This document shows, in pieces, positions 51,164-59,941 of a stretch of 64,000 nt of DNA; within the stretch, counting starts at the first letter, position 1; each line of letters starts with the position of its first letter. The translations under genes and the position numbers were made by a program. The notes beneath the pieces were generated by a model, which did not search any database, had not been told where the DNA came from, and worked only from the letters and a program-made list of their open reading frames with translations. The DNA lies in contig NZ_AFJI01000113.1 in NCBI RefSeq assembly GCF_000264785.1, positions 62,001 to 126,000 of the forward strand, read 5' to 3'. Source of the DNA: Edwardsiella ictaluri ATCC 33202 (GTDB taxonomy: Bacteria; Pseudomonadota; Gammaproteobacteria; Enterobacterales; Enterobacteriaceae).

Positions 51164-51542
51164 ATGAAACGCATGATATTAATGGCGCTGGGGTGGATAG
51201 CCTTTTCCCTGGGCTGTCTGGGCGTTGTGCTGCCGCTGCTGCCGACGACCCCCTTTCTGCTGCTGGCGGCGGCCTGTTTTGCCCGTTCGTCTCCGCGCTT
51301 TCATCACTGGCTGCTATACCGCGCCTGGTGCGGCGGCTACTTACGTCACTGGCAACAGCACCGCGGCCTGCCGCCGCGCGCGCCGACGCGCGGCGATCCT
51401 GCTGCTGGCGAGCTTTTCCCTCTCCCTGTGGCTGGTGGAGAGCAGCTGGCTGCGCCTGTTGCTGCTGATGCTGTTGGCTGCACTGCTGCTGCTGCTGTGG
51501 CGACTGCCGGTTATTGATGTACCGCAAGAAAAAAGCCCTTAA
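51164..51542 (+). pseudogene. ybaN: DUF454 inner-membrane protein YbaN, frameshifted
   Basis: The N-terminal half ([53 protein letters not shown]) is in one frame and the C-terminal half ([20 protein letters not shown], then [11 protein letters not shown] to the stop at 51542) is in another. The shift falls in the GC-repetitive tract around 51370-51395. Joined, the two halves match E. coli YbaN over its whole length. Reading on without the shift gives an unrelated C-terminus. It may be a real mutation or a sequencing error. Confidence 0.85.
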
Positions 51543-51712
51543 TCCGGCGATGTCGGTTGCAATTTTCCGGCGGTTTGCATAAATTTGAACGTTTTCGTGC
51601 GCGGGTTACCTCCCTGTTCCGAGGGCGACGGCGATTAATGTCGGGCCATGTTTGGGGGGGATTGCAGGTGGCTTGCGTTAGCCCGGACCCGGTGTTTATC
51701 AGGCAACAAGTT

Positions 51713-52264
51713 ATGACCGCTACAGCACAACAACTCGAATTCCTTAAACAAAATATTAAGACCATCCCTGACTACCCTAAGCCAGGTATCCTTTTCCGTG
51801 ACGTGACCAGTCTGCTGGAAAAGCCCGACGCCTATGCTCTGAGTATCGAGCTGCTGGCGGCGCGTTACCGTGCCGCCGGGATCACTAAGGTGGTGGGAAC
51901 GGAAGCGCGTGGCTTTCTGTTCGGCGCTCCGGTAGCACTGGCGCTGGGCGTGGGTTTTGTGCCGGTGCGTAAGCCGGGTAAACTGCCGCGGGCGACGTTG
52001 GCGGAAAGCTATGCACTGGAGTACGGCACCGATACGTTGGAGATCCATCAGGATGCCATTGACGCGAACGATCGCGTACTGATGGTGGATGATTTGCTGG
52101 CGACCGGCGGCACTATCGAGGCGACGACCCGCCTGATCCGCCGCCTGGGCGGCGTGGTACACGACGCGGCGTTTATCATCGACTTGCCTGCGCTGGGCGG
52201 TGAGGCACGCCTGGAGGCGATGAATATTAACTGCTACAGCCTGGTCTCCTTCGACGGACATTAA
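51713..52264 (+). CDS. apt: Adenine phosphoribosyltransferase
   Basis: 183 residues, the E. coli length. The PRPP-binding loop is [14 protein letters not shown] and the N-terminal adenine-binding region has [15 protein letters not shown]. It salvages adenine to AMP. The start at 51713 ([15 protein letters not shown]) matches the family, not the 52-codon upstream extension. About 170 bp of leader separate it from the ybaN remnant. Confidence 0.96.
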   Translation: MTATAQQLEFLKQNIKTIPDYPKPGILFRDVTSLLEKPDAYALSIELLAARYRAAGITKVVGTEARGFLFGAPVALALGVGFVPVRKPGKLPRATLAESYALEYGTDTLEIHQDAIDANDRVLMVDDLLATGGTIEATTRLIRRLGGVVHDAAFIIDLPALGGEARLEAMNINCYSLVSFDGH

Positions 52265-52292
52265 TCTGTAGCGTGCGTCATACGCTATCTCT

Positions 52293-52326
52293 CCGGGCCA
52301 TCGCCAGTGCGGTGGCCCGGCTGTTT
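52293..52326 (+). terminator. Intrinsic terminator after apt
   Basis: CCGGGCCA and TGGCCCGG form an 8-bp GC-rich stem around a 12-base loop, followed by CTGTTTTT. Confidence 0.75.
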
Positions 52327-52501
52327 TTGCCGCCGCCCGGCGGCGGAATAAAGTGATGGGTATTGTGACAACTACTGTTACAATGATCAGAGGATCGGGG
52401 CAGGCGGGCGCCAGTGCCCGTCCCATGCCATCAGTCTGACGCCGCTGGCCGTCTGTGGGACGGCTGGCGAATTTTCTTATTCTATCAGCGACGAATCATC
52501 A

Positions 52502-54460
52502 ATGAGCTACCAGGTTCTCGCCCGCAAGTGGCGTCCACAAACCTTTGCTGACGTCGTGGGTCAGGAGCATGTCCTGACGGCACTGGCAAACGGGCTCTCT
52601 CTGGGCCGTATTCACCATGCCTATCTGTTTTCCGGTACCCGCGGGGTCGGCAAGACCAGTATCGCCCGTCTGTTGGCCAAGGGGCTGAACTGTGAAACCG
52701 GGATCACCGCCACGCCGTGCGGCGTCTGCGACAACTGTCGGGAGATCGAGCAGGGGCGTTTTGTCGACCTGCTGGAGATCGATGCTGCCTCGCGCACCAA
52801 GGTCGAAGACACGCGTGACCTGCTGGATAACGTGCAGTATGCCCCGGCGCGCGGTCGGTTCAAGGTCTACCTGATCGACGAAGTCCACATGCTGTCGCGC
52901 CACAGCTTCAACGCGCTGTTGAAAACGCTGGAGGAGCCGCCGCCGCACGTCAAGTTTCTGCTGGCTACCACCGATCCACAGAAGCTGCCGGTCACCATCC
53001 TGTCGCGCTGTCTGCAGTTTCATCTGCGTGCGCTGGATCATGAGCAGATCCGGGCGCAGCTGGAGAAAATCGCCCATGCCGAGGCCCTGACGGCGGAGCC
53101 GCGGGCGCTACAGCTGCTGGCACGCGCCGCCGAAGGCAGCATGCGTGATGCTCTGAGCCTGATGGATCAGGCGATCGCCATGGGGCAGGGGCAGATTACC
53201 GCCGATACCGTCAGCCAGATGCTGGGAACGCTGGATGATGAGCAGCCCCTGGCGCTGATCGAGGCGCTGACCGCGGCGGATGGCGCGCTGGTGATGGCGC
53301 GGGTAGAGCAGGCCGCCGGGCGCGGCGTGGACTGGGAGAACCTGCTGGTCGAGATGCTGGCGCTGCTGCACCGGGTTGCGATGCTACAGCTGCTGCCCAG
53401 CGCGCTGGACAGCCAGTTCGCGGCGGTAGAACCGCGTCTGCGTGAGCTGGCGCGGATGCTGCCGCCGGCGGACCTGCAGCTGTTTTACCAGATTATCCTC
53501 AACGGCCGTAAAGAGCTGGCCTTTGCGCCGGACCGGCGCATGGGGGCTGAAATGACCCTGCTGCGTGCGCTGGCCTTTCATCCTAAGGCGGTGATTGCCG
53601 AGCTGAGCTCCGCGCCGTCAGCGGTGCAGGGCAGCGATATCCTCACGGTCTCCGCCGCGGCGGTGCAGGGCGTCGTGTCGCCGGCGCCCGAGCCGACTGT
53701 GATGCTTCAGACAGTGAATGTACCGGCGGCGGGCGCCGTGCCGGAGAGCACTGCGCAGCTATTACAGGCCCGCTCACGCCTGCGGCAAAAGGCCGCCGGA
53801 GGGAGTGAGCCAAAAAAGAGTGAGCCGGCGGCACTGCAGCGTGCGCAGCCGGCCTCTTCAGCGCTGGAGCGTCTGGCCAGCATAAGCGAACGGGGTCAGC
53901 AGAAGATCGCGTCGGCGGAGCAAGAGCAGGCGTCGGCGCGTAAAGAGGCTTATCGCTGGAAGGCACAGAACCGCCCCGTAGAGAAAAAGGCGCCCAAGAC
54001 GACGCCCAGGGCGTTGCGCAGCGCACTGGAGCATGAGAAAACGCCGGAGCTGGCGGAGCGCCTGGCGCAGGAGTCGCTGACGCGGGATGAGTGGGCCCGG
54101 GAGCTGAGTCAGCTGCGGCTGCCAAAGCTGGTGCAGCAGCTGGCGCTGAATGCGTTTCGTGAGCCCGCACCGGAGGGAAGTGTGCTTCTGCATTTACGTT
54201 CAGCCCAGCGTCATTTAAACTCCGCCTCTGCGCAGCAAATGCTGGCGCAGGCCCTGAGCGGCCACTATGGGCATCCGGTGGCTCTGAGCATTGTCGAGGA
54301 TGACGATCCTCAACGACGCACGCCGCTGGAGTGGCGCCAGGCTATCTATGAAGAGAGTTTGGCGCAGGCCCGCGCATCGATTGCAGCGGATGGCAATATC
54401 CAGACCCTGCGGCGTCTGTTCGATGCCGAGCTGGATGAAGAGAGCATCCGCCCCGTTTAA
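52502..54460 (+). CDS. dnaX: DNA polymerase III tau (and gamma) subunit
   Basis: 652 residues for tau. AAA+ clamp-loader module with Walker [10 protein letters not shown] (45-53), a zinc site with cysteines 64, 73, 76 and 79 (CETG, CGVCDNC), Walker B LIDEVHML and sensor 1 region. The C-terminal third, unique to tau, contacts DnaB and the polymerase. A slippery site at codons 438-439 predicts a shorter gamma. The ATG follows a poorly conserved leader after the apt terminator. Confidence 0.97.
   Translation: MSYQVLARKWRPQTFADVVGQEHVLTALANGLSLGRIHHAYLFSGTRGVGKTSIARLLAKGLNCETGITATPCGVCDNCREIEQGRFVDLLEIDAASRTKVEDTRDLLDNVQYAPARGRFKVYLIDEVHMLSRHSFNALLKTLEEPPPHVKFLLATTDPQKLPVTILSRCLQFHLRALDHEQIRAQLEKIAHAEALTAEPRALQLLARAAEGSMRDALSLMDQAIAMGQGQITADTVSQMLGTLDDEQPLALIEALTAADGALVMARVEQAAGRGVDWENLLVEMLALLHRVAMLQLLPSALDSQFAAVEPRLRELARMLPPADLQLFYQIILNGRKELAFAPDRRMGAEMTLLRALAFHPKAVIAELSSAPSAVQGSDILTVSAAAVQGVVSPAPEPTVMLQTVNVPAAGAVPESTAQLLQARSRLRQKAAGGSEPKKSEPAALQRAQPASSALERLASISERGQQKIASAEQEQASARKEAYRWKAQNRPVEKKAPKTTPRALRSALEHEKTPELAERLAQESLTRDEWARELSQLRLPKLVQQLALNAFREPAPEGSVLLHLRSAQRHLNSASAQQMLAQALSGHYGHPVALSIVEDDDPQRRTPLEWRQAIYEESLAQARASIAADGNIQTLRRLFDAELDEESIRPV
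53812..53823 (+). promoter_or_regulatory. Programmed -1 frameshift site in dnaX
   Basis: The heptamer A AAA AAG occurs in the tau reading frame (CCA AAA AAG AGT). After a -1 slip the next codons are GAG and TGA, so gamma would end Lys-Lys-Glu at residue 440, just as E. coli gamma does. A Shine-Dalgarno-like AGGGAG begins at 53800, 6 bases before the heptamer (10 in E. coli), and GAGCCGGC downstream can pair with GCCGGCCTC near 53850. Confidence 0.9.
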
Positions 54461-54504
54461 CCGCTGTGCCGCTGCGGCACGGCCCTACGAAAAGAGAGAA
54501 CGCT

Positions 54505-54834
54505 ATGTTTGGTAAAGGCGGACTGGGTAACCTGATGAAACAGGCCCAGCAGATGCAGGAAAAAATGCAGAAGATGCAGGAAGAGATCGCCCTGGTCGAG
54601 GTGACCGGTGAATCTGGCGCCGGCCTGGTGAAGGTCACCATTAACGGCGCGCATAACTGCCGTCGCGTGGAGATCGATCCCAGTCTGATGGAAGACGATA
54701 AAGAGATGCTGGAGGATCTGGTCGCCGCTGCATTTAATGATGCCGCCCGTCGCATCGAAAGTGAGCAGAAAGAGCGTATGGCCTCTGTTTCCTCCGGTAT
54801 GCAGCTGCCGCCGGGCTTCAAGATGCCGTTCTGA
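54505..54834 (+). CDS. ybaB: YbaB/EbfC nucleoid-associated protein
   Basis: 109 residues, E. coli length. Starts [22 protein letters not shown], a helical segment, and forms a tweezer-shaped DNA-binding dimer. GAGAG precedes the ATG. Its TGA overlaps the recR ATG (TGATG), the usual coupling in dnaX-ybaB-recR. Confidence 0.96.
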   Translation: MFGKGGLGNLMKQAQQMQEKMQKMQEEIALVEVTGESGAGLVKVTINGAHNCRRVEIDPSLMEDDKEMLEDLVAAAFNDAARRIESEQKERMASVSSGMQLPPGFKMPF

Positions 54835-55439
54835 TGCAGACCAGCCCGCTTCTTGAATCGCTGATGGAGGCGCTGCGCTGCTTGCCCGGCGTCGGCCCAA
54901 AGTCGGCCCAGCGTATGGCGTTTCACCTGCTGCAGCGCGATCGCAGCGGAGGAATGCGTCTGGCGCAGGCGCTGACGCGCGCGATGTCGGAGATCGGACA
55001 CTGCCGGGACTGCCGCACCTTCACCGAGCAGGAGGTCTGTACTATCTGTACTAACGCGCGTCGGCGTGAGAATGGACAGATCTGCGTAGTGGAGAGCCCG
55101 GCGGATATTCATGCCATTGAGCAGACCGGGCAGTACTCTGGGCGCTATTTCGTGCTGATGGGGCACCTCTCTCCACTGGACGGTATCGGTCCACAGGATA
55201 TTGGTCTGGACAGGCTGGAGGTGCGGCTGAGCCAAGAGGCGGTCAGCGAAGTGATCCTCGCCACTAACCCAACGGTTGAGGGTGAGGCGACTGCCAATTA
55301 CATCGCGGAAATGTGTGCGGCGCACGGTGTGCTGGCCAGCCGAATCGCCCACGGCGTGCCGGTGGGGGGCGAGCTGGAGATGGTCGACGGTACCACTCTG
55401 TCCCACTCTTTGGCCGGGCGTCACCCGGTGACGCGCTGA
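54834..55439 (+). CDS. recR: Recombination mediator RecR
   Basis: 201 residues. Helix-hairpin-helix ([17 protein letters not shown]), a four-cysteine zinc finger ([16 protein letters not shown]), then a Toprim domain ([16 protein letters not shown]). With RecF and RecO it loads RecA on SSB-coated gaps. In E. coli htpG follows; here the IS-rich segment begins. Confidence 0.97.
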   Translation: MQTSPLLESLMEALRCLPGVGPKSAQRMAFHLLQRDRSGGMRLAQALTRAMSEIGHCRDCRTFTEQEVCTICTNARRRENGQICVVESPADIHAIEQTGQYSGRYFVLMGHLSPLDGIGPQDIGLDRLEVRLSQEAVSEVILATNPTVEGEATANYIAEMCAAHGVLASRIAHGVPVGGELEMVDGTTLSHSLAGRHPVTR

Positions 55440-55456
55440 TCCGCTGACGCCGCCAA

Positions 55457-55480
55457 GGGATACGCCGTCTGGCGTATCCC
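55457..55480 (+). terminator. Stem-loop after recR
   Basis: Perfect 10-bp arms GGGATACGCC/GGCGTATCCC with a GTCT loop 17 bp past the recR stop. The T-run is poor, so termination may be weak. Confidence 0.6.
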
Positions 55481-55571
55481 TATCACGATCTTCTGCCTGG
55501 CGGTATATCGGGGGTTATCCGCTGTTATGACCGCGTTCCCCCATACCATGCCTGACAGATTCCATTTAGGC

Positions 55572-55690
55572 AGTTTGCGCCAGGTGGGGCTGTATGCATG
55601 CCCTGTTCACTCCGGCTGCTGCGCCTTATCCGGTAACTATCGTCTTGAGTCCAACTCTGAAAGACACGGCAAAGCGCCATTGGTAACCGA
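55572..55690 (-). other. Fragment of a ColE1-type plasmid replication primer (RNA II) region
   Basis: The stretch from GCGCCAGGTGGGGCTGT (from about 55578), through CTGCTGCGCCTTATCCGG and TAACTATCGTCTTGAGTCCA to AAGACACGGCAAAGCGCCA, has the order and sequence of the pMB1/ColE1 origin region, where the same words occur in the DNA encoding the RNA II primer. A short deletion follows GCGCCA. RNA II would read on the minus strand. RNA I, the origin itself and any rep-linked genes are absent, so this is a non-functional relic left between recR and IS481 DNA. Confidence 0.85.
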
Positions 55691-55723
55691 AATGTACGGG
55701 AGATATTTGGAAGAGCTCATGCT

Positions 55724-55810
55724 AACAATCCCGTCATCAAACACAAAACCGGGTTACTCAATCTGGCTGATGAAGGTGGTGTGGATATGCTGATTAACCG
55801 TAGCCGATGA
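55724..55810 (+). pseudogene. IS481-family transposase relic, N-terminal part
   Basis: Reads NNPVIKHKTGLLNLADEGGV then DMLINRSR and a stop. These are two pieces of the N-terminal DNA-binding domain of IS481-type transposases (HNAVIKHKTGLLNLA... and ...EGGVDALINRSRR) joined by a deletion of the helix-turn-helix between them. A middle portion of the same transposase type is at 60782-61054 on the opposite strand. Confidence 0.75.
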
Positions 55811-55852
55811 GCGCCAAATCTCAAAAATCGTACTATACATGTTCAGTGCCAC

Positions 55853-56583
55853 TTGCACTTGCCTGACGGTCGTCAGGCTGTGGTGCGCAACGGCTATCTG
55901 CCTGAGCGCACCATCCAGACCGGCATTGGTGATGTAAACATCAGGGTACCCAAGGTGGGCTGTGACCGCAGCTGCAGTGTATCCAGTTCACCAACGCCCT
56001 GCTGCCTCCCTATCTCAAGCGTCTCGGCAGCGCAGAGGCTCTGGTGCCATGGCTCTGCCTTGAAGGCTTCTCCAGCGGGGATTATCAGGACGAACCCTGT
56101 GGGCTGCCGGGTGACCAGGCCAAGGGGCTCTCGGCCAACACCCCCTGCAGGTTTAAGGAAAGTTGGTGTGACGAATACCGGGAATGGCCAAGTCGATGTA
56201 CCCAAGGTGAAAGAAGCGTTGCATGATATCTGGGTGGACGAGATCAGGGATAATGCCTACAAGGCATTTGACCGCCCGCTGACCCGCTTTCAAGCGAAGT
56301 ATCCCGGGGTCATGGAGAAGCTGGTCAAAGATCGGGATGAACTGCTGGCGTTCCATGATTTTCCGGCAGAGCACTGGGGCCGTATCCGGGCAATCAACTC
56401 TATGGAGTCTACGTTTTCGACAGCCAGGTTACGCATCAGACGAACCAGAAACTGTGGGGCGCGGGAACCCACCCTTATATAAACTGCTGAAGTCTGCGCA
56501 CAAAGGCTGACAGCGGCTCAAGGGATATGCGCTGCTGATGTTGGTAGTGGACAACGCGAAATTGCAGGACGGAATACACAGAT
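55853..56583 (+). pseudogene. IS256-family transposase relic
   Basis: Fragments in several frames: LPDGRQAVVRNGYLPERTIQ and TGIGDVNIRVPKV, then LPPYLKR and WLCLEGFSSGDYQDE (with frame changes), GDQAKGLSANT, FKESWCDEYREW, then after a large internal deletion KEALHDIWVDEIRDNAYKAF and DELLAFHDFPAEHWGRIRAI. The order is that of a mutator-type (IS256) transposase. The central part with the first catalytic aspartates is missing, so it is dead. Confidence 0.85.
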
Positions 56584-56675
56584 AGACGACGTGTCAGACA
56601 GGAGCACTGTCTGACCTCGTACACCCGATTTGACAATAACTCTCTGACTCATCAGAAGATCCAATTCAGTACAAA

Positions 56676-57245
56676 TTATTGCCCAATTAATTGGTAAAAT
56701 GTCGGGTTATCAGCACATTGTCCGCCACCGCATTCGAGCACGGTTGAGATCAGATTGGCAACTATCACTAGGGCAAACAGCGCAATGGCGATTTTCCCCC
56801 ACAGCGGAACGGATATAGTTTCTCCGGTTGTCGGTCGAACCTCGCCCAGCATCATCATAACAGCGATCGCCACAATGACGATAATAGATGCCAGTAGAGC
56901 CCAAGTATAGAAATGCAGCTCAAGGAAGGTTGAACCATAACCGGAGTCACCCGGTAGAATATGCAAAAACATCTGACGTGCTGCAATTGAGCCGGTTATT
57001 ACACAGCCAATCAACGCTATACCGTAATGCGCCCCTTTAATGCCGAAACGCACATTAAATAAGAAACCAAATCCAATCAATATCAATCCGATGCGCTGCA
57101 ATAAACAGAGCGGGCAGGGTAAATCAAGCAGTGCCAGTTGATAATAAAAAGCTACCAATAGCGCTGCGCTAATGCCAAACAGACCGAGAGTATTCCCCCC
57201 CATTATCAAAACATTATTTTTAGGAATATCCGTTGGAGTTGTCAT
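56676..57245 (-). CDS. DsbB-family disulfide bond formation protein
   Basis: 189 residues with four to five hydrophobic helices. The first periplasmic loop region carries CPLC at about 44-47 (LPCPLCLLQRIGL), the quinone-coupled redox pair of DsbB-type enzymes, and the C-terminal part carries two more cysteines (LECGGGQCADN). It would reoxidise a DsbA-like partner, but none is encoded nearby. Codon use is more AT-rich than the core genes, and the gene lies between IS relics, both signs of transfer. It is not the syntenic housekeeping dsbB by position. Confidence 0.85.
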   Translation of the reverse strand: MTTPTDIPKNNVLIMGGNTLGLFGISAALLVAFYYQLALLDLPCPLCLLQRIGLILIGFGFLFNVRFGIKGAHYGIALIGCVITGSIAARQMFLHILPGDSGYGSTFLELHFYTWALLASIIVIVAIAVMMMLGEVRPTTGETISVPLWGKIAIALFALVIVANLISTVLECGGGQCADNPTFYQLIGQ

Positions 57246-57258
57246 AAATTAATTACCT

Positions 57259-57417
57259 TTAAAAAGAAAGAGTTAGAGTGTTTATGGCGTGGTGCTTGAA
57301 CCAAAATAGGGTGATAACAACAAGGATAAGCCACAGGATATAAGTTAATTTTTTTTTGCCGGCTATCGTACTGAGTACCGTACCAAAAGCGATAAGAAAG
57401 GGAAGAAACATATACAT
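57259..57417 (-). CDS. Small membrane protein next to dsbB (DUF5993-like)
   Basis: 52 residues: MYMFLPFLIAFGTVLSTIAG then KKKLTYILWLILVVITLFWF and KHHAINTLTLSF. Two hydrophobic helices separated by a Lys-rich turn. GGAG lies seven bases before the ATG, and its stop is 13 bp before the dsbB-like start, so the two are one transcription unit. It resembles small proteins annotated as DUF5993 beside DsbB-like genes; that assignment is from memory and no function is known. Confidence 0.7.
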   Translation of the reverse strand: MYMFLPFLIAFGTVLSTIAGKKKLTYILWLILVVITLFWFKHHAINTLTLSF

Positions 57418-57706
57418 GATAAATCTCCATAATTGATAAATGGTGAAAATATTGGGAGGGATGTTGCATTTAACTCATGGGATTCAATGTTAGTGGTTAG
57501 CTTGAGTGTCAGAAATTTTTGCATAGGTATACCAAAAGCATAGTTTAACCAATAGAGATATGCAAAAGATTGAGCGCTAATATCTTAAGAAAGTCTGTTT
57601 TGTTATATTCAGTCATTACTGAGCCCGTACATAAATTTGTGTAATTGCCTGATTTTAATATGTTCAATCCGATGGTGGTACATCCAATTAGTTAGTGGCT
57701 CATATA
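57418..57706. other. AT-rich upstream region of the DsbB-like pair
   Basis: About 290 bp, markedly AT-rich compared with the core of the window. No gene seen; it should include the leftward promoter of the small protein and dsbB-like gene and ends at an IS903-type terminal repeat. Confidence 0.4.
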
Positions 57707-58080
57707 GGTTTTATTGAATAAATCGAACTTTTAGGTAATGGGTGGATCTGAGCGCTGCCGTCGTTTTTACATCGTGCCCATGGCAGAGCAAAAGTTCAAA
57801 ATCACCAACTGGACGACCACAACAAAGCACTCAGGCCGCATGGTTCGCTGACAGTCTGGCTTGATGAATCTGCCATGGCTGCATGGACTGACAGTGCGCA
57901 GCCTGAAGATCGTGGTCGACCGCGTCGTTACACCGATATGGCTATCACCACGCATCCTGATGATGCAGCGCGTGTTCCATCTTTCGCTCCGGGCTTTGAC
58001 GGACTTGGTTGACTCAACTTTTACGCGGATAGCTCTGCTGCTGTGTTGCCCGGGCTACAGCGGTATCAGGAAACGCACTA
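57707..58080 (+). mobile_element. Left remnant of an IS903-like (IS5 family) element
   Basis: Begins with the terminal repeat GGTTTTATTGAATAAATCGA (57707-57726). The transposase N-terminus follows in broken frames: MAEQKFKITNW, SLTVWLDESAMAAW, GRGRPRRYTDMAI, then FHLSLRALTDLVDSTF and LLLCCPGYSG. It stops at the edge of the IS427-type element. Frameshifts and a stop make it non-functional. Confidence 0.8.
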
Positions 58081-58946
58081 AGAACCGCTAACAAAACCGT
58101 TCAACAAAGCACAAGCAGATAACAGCACAAGCCAGCGTCAGCAATGCAAGATGGGTATCCAGCCGCCGTTCGAAACGGATACGCAGCTTGCCAAAACCCG
58201 CTAGCCACCCATGAGTTCGCTCTACAACCCAGCGATAACGACCCAATCGGTCATGGCTATCCATGCCTCGCCGGGCAATACGGGCCTTGATTCCCCGTCG
58301 CCTCAGATAATCCCGGCAACGGCGAAAATCATACCCCTTGTCTGCGTGTCGCTTGTCAGGCCGATATCGTGGTCGTCCTCTCTTGCCTGCTAACGCCGGG
58401 AGGGCATCCAACAATGGCTCAAACATTATCGGGTCATGGCGATTGGCTCCAGAGACAAGCACGGCGCGTGGTATGCCCTGACGTTGCACCACGATGTGTC
58501 GTTTACTGCCCAGCTTGCCTCTGTTTGTCGGGTTACGTCCTGTTTCCTGACCCTCCGGGGGCTGGCTACGCTCGCGCCATCGAGGCTTGCTCTGCTCCAG
58601 TCGATGTGAGCCGCTTGGTGTAGCCGGGTCAGCAGAGCCACGTGAAGTCGCAGCCAGATGCCTTGAACTTGCCAATCGCGTAGGCGACGCCAGCACGTCA
58701 TTGCGCTGCCAAAACCCAGCGACTGGGGCAAGCCCTCCCACGGTATCCCAGTCGTAAGGACAAACAGAATACCGTTGAGAACGGCATCGTCATCAAGGCG
58801 TGGGCGGCCACACCGTGACGAAGGCTGTTGGGGCGGCAGAAGTGGCTGTCAGGATTTCCAGAGCTGCTTACTGATGATTTTTCGTGTCATGCCTACTACA
58901 TGGGGATTGATGTTATTCGAATCAACTCGGTTTTGTTAGCGGCTCT
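58081..58946 (-). mobile_element. IS427-group (IS5 family) insertion sequence
   Basis: An 866-bp element. Terminal inverted repeats begin AGAACCGCTAACAAAACCG at the left and AGAGCCGCTAACAAAACCG at the right (read inward), 18 of 19 identical. A TA dinucleotide flanks both ends, the target duplication expected for this group. One transposase gene occupies nearly all of it but is disrupted. Confidence 0.85.
58088..58890 (-). pseudogene. IS427-type transposase, broken by a nonsense codon and a frameshift
   Basis: From the ATG at 58890 the frame reads MTRKIISKQLWKS and meets TGA, then continues LLPPQQPSSRCGRPRLDDDA, GILFVLTTGIPWEGLPQSLG, and SLDGASVASP. A shift at CCCCCGG then moves to another frame with QETGRNPTNRGKLGSKRHIV, DKGYDFRRC, and RWVVERTHGWLAGFGKLRIR to the stop. 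The DDE residues (DGA, DKGYD region, ERTHGW) are all still encoded. IS427-group elements can use frameshifting, but the early TGA argues that this copy is inactive. Confidence 0.8.
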
Positions 58947-59730
58947 TAACCTGTCGCTACGCGCATTACAGGGCTTCGTTGACCCGATGTTTAAGCTGAT
59001 GGGGCTGTCGTTGTATTGCCCGGATGACTCTCCCGTCAGCAGATGGGCAAAACGCGTGAACATCAGCATAAAGACGCCAGCCCGTGGCGTGATCTCGCAC
59101 CACGTCATTGACAGTAGCGGTCTGAAAGTCTCCGGCGAAGGTGAATGGAAAGTCCGGCAGCACGGAGCTGACAGGCACAGAGTGTGGCGCAGGCTTCATC
59201 TGGCCGCAGACAGTGAGACGCATGAAATTATCTGTGCCGGTTTATCACTCAGCGGGACGACAGATACTCAGGCACTGCCGGGACTCATAAGCCAGACCCA
59301 CCGGAAAATCAGGGAAGCCTCAGCAGACGGAGCTTACGATACCCGTTACTGCCATGATGGGTTGCCGGGGAAAAAATCAGGCCACTTATACCGCCACGAC
59401 ACGGAGCGCAATATTGGCCTGACAGATACCCTGAGCGTAGCCATGCCATGGCAAATCAGCCTCTGAGGGGCAGCAATGGTGTCTGGCAAAAGAAAGTGGG
59501 CTATCACCGGCGTTCGATAGCCGAAACGGCAATGTTCCGCATTGCAAAACATGGCCGGGCGGCTATCTGACCCTGCGGGATGATGATGCACAGGGGGGTG
59601 AAGCGTTGACAATGGTCAACGCGCTGAACCGGATGACGCTGCCGGGTATGCCGCACTGCGAGCGGATCGCATAACCGGTGCGCCAGCGGGAGCCATCCTG
59701 TCGGCTAACGCTGATTTATTCAACCAAGCC
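58947..59730 (+). mobile_element. Right remnant of a second IS903-like (IS5 family) element
   Basis: Starts inside the transposase (NLSLRALQGFVDPMFKLMGL), continues through RGVISHHVIDSSGLKVSGEG and SADGAYDTRYCHD, breaks frame at about 59460 and resumes YHRRSIAETAMFRI and NRMTLPGMPHCERIA. It ends with the terminal repeat at 59711-59730 (GGCTTGGTTGAATAAATCAG inward). Its first about 90 bp correspond to the last part of the left remnant but differ in sequence, so the two are pieces of different copies. Confidence 0.8.
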
Positions 59731-59904
59731 TATTTCAGTCCATTAAAATGATGGAGACTATTTCCCCGGAACCGAAAGTGCCCGGGAAGGCGGTTTAAAT
59801 GAGACGATGACAGAGACGGAAAAGAAAGCAACCGCCCAGATGAGACATGTTCCGCTTCACTCATCCGATCAGTACAGGAATTCTTGCATTATAATTGAAT
59901 AAAA

Positions 59905-59919
59905 CGAAAATAATTTCCA
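59905..59919. promoter_or_regulatory. IclR operator in its own promoter
   Basis: CGAAAATAATTTCCA fits the IclR box TGGAAATNATTTCCA at 12 of 14 defined positions, and the same site occurs at the same distance from the start in E. coli iclR. A TATAAT is at 59890-59895, so binding just downstream would autoregulate. Confidence 0.8.
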
Positions 59920-59941
59920 CAATACAGAAAAGGAATCCTCC

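Noticed and set aside
51370..51395. Programmed frameshifting in ybaN
   Set aside because: No slippery heptamer or downstream structure was found, and homologues are single-frame; mutation or sequencing error is more likely.
57242..57469. A 75-codon leftward frame next to the DsbB-like gene
   Set aside because: Its sequence lacks membrane character and a ribosome-binding site; the overlapping 52-codon frame in another phase has both.
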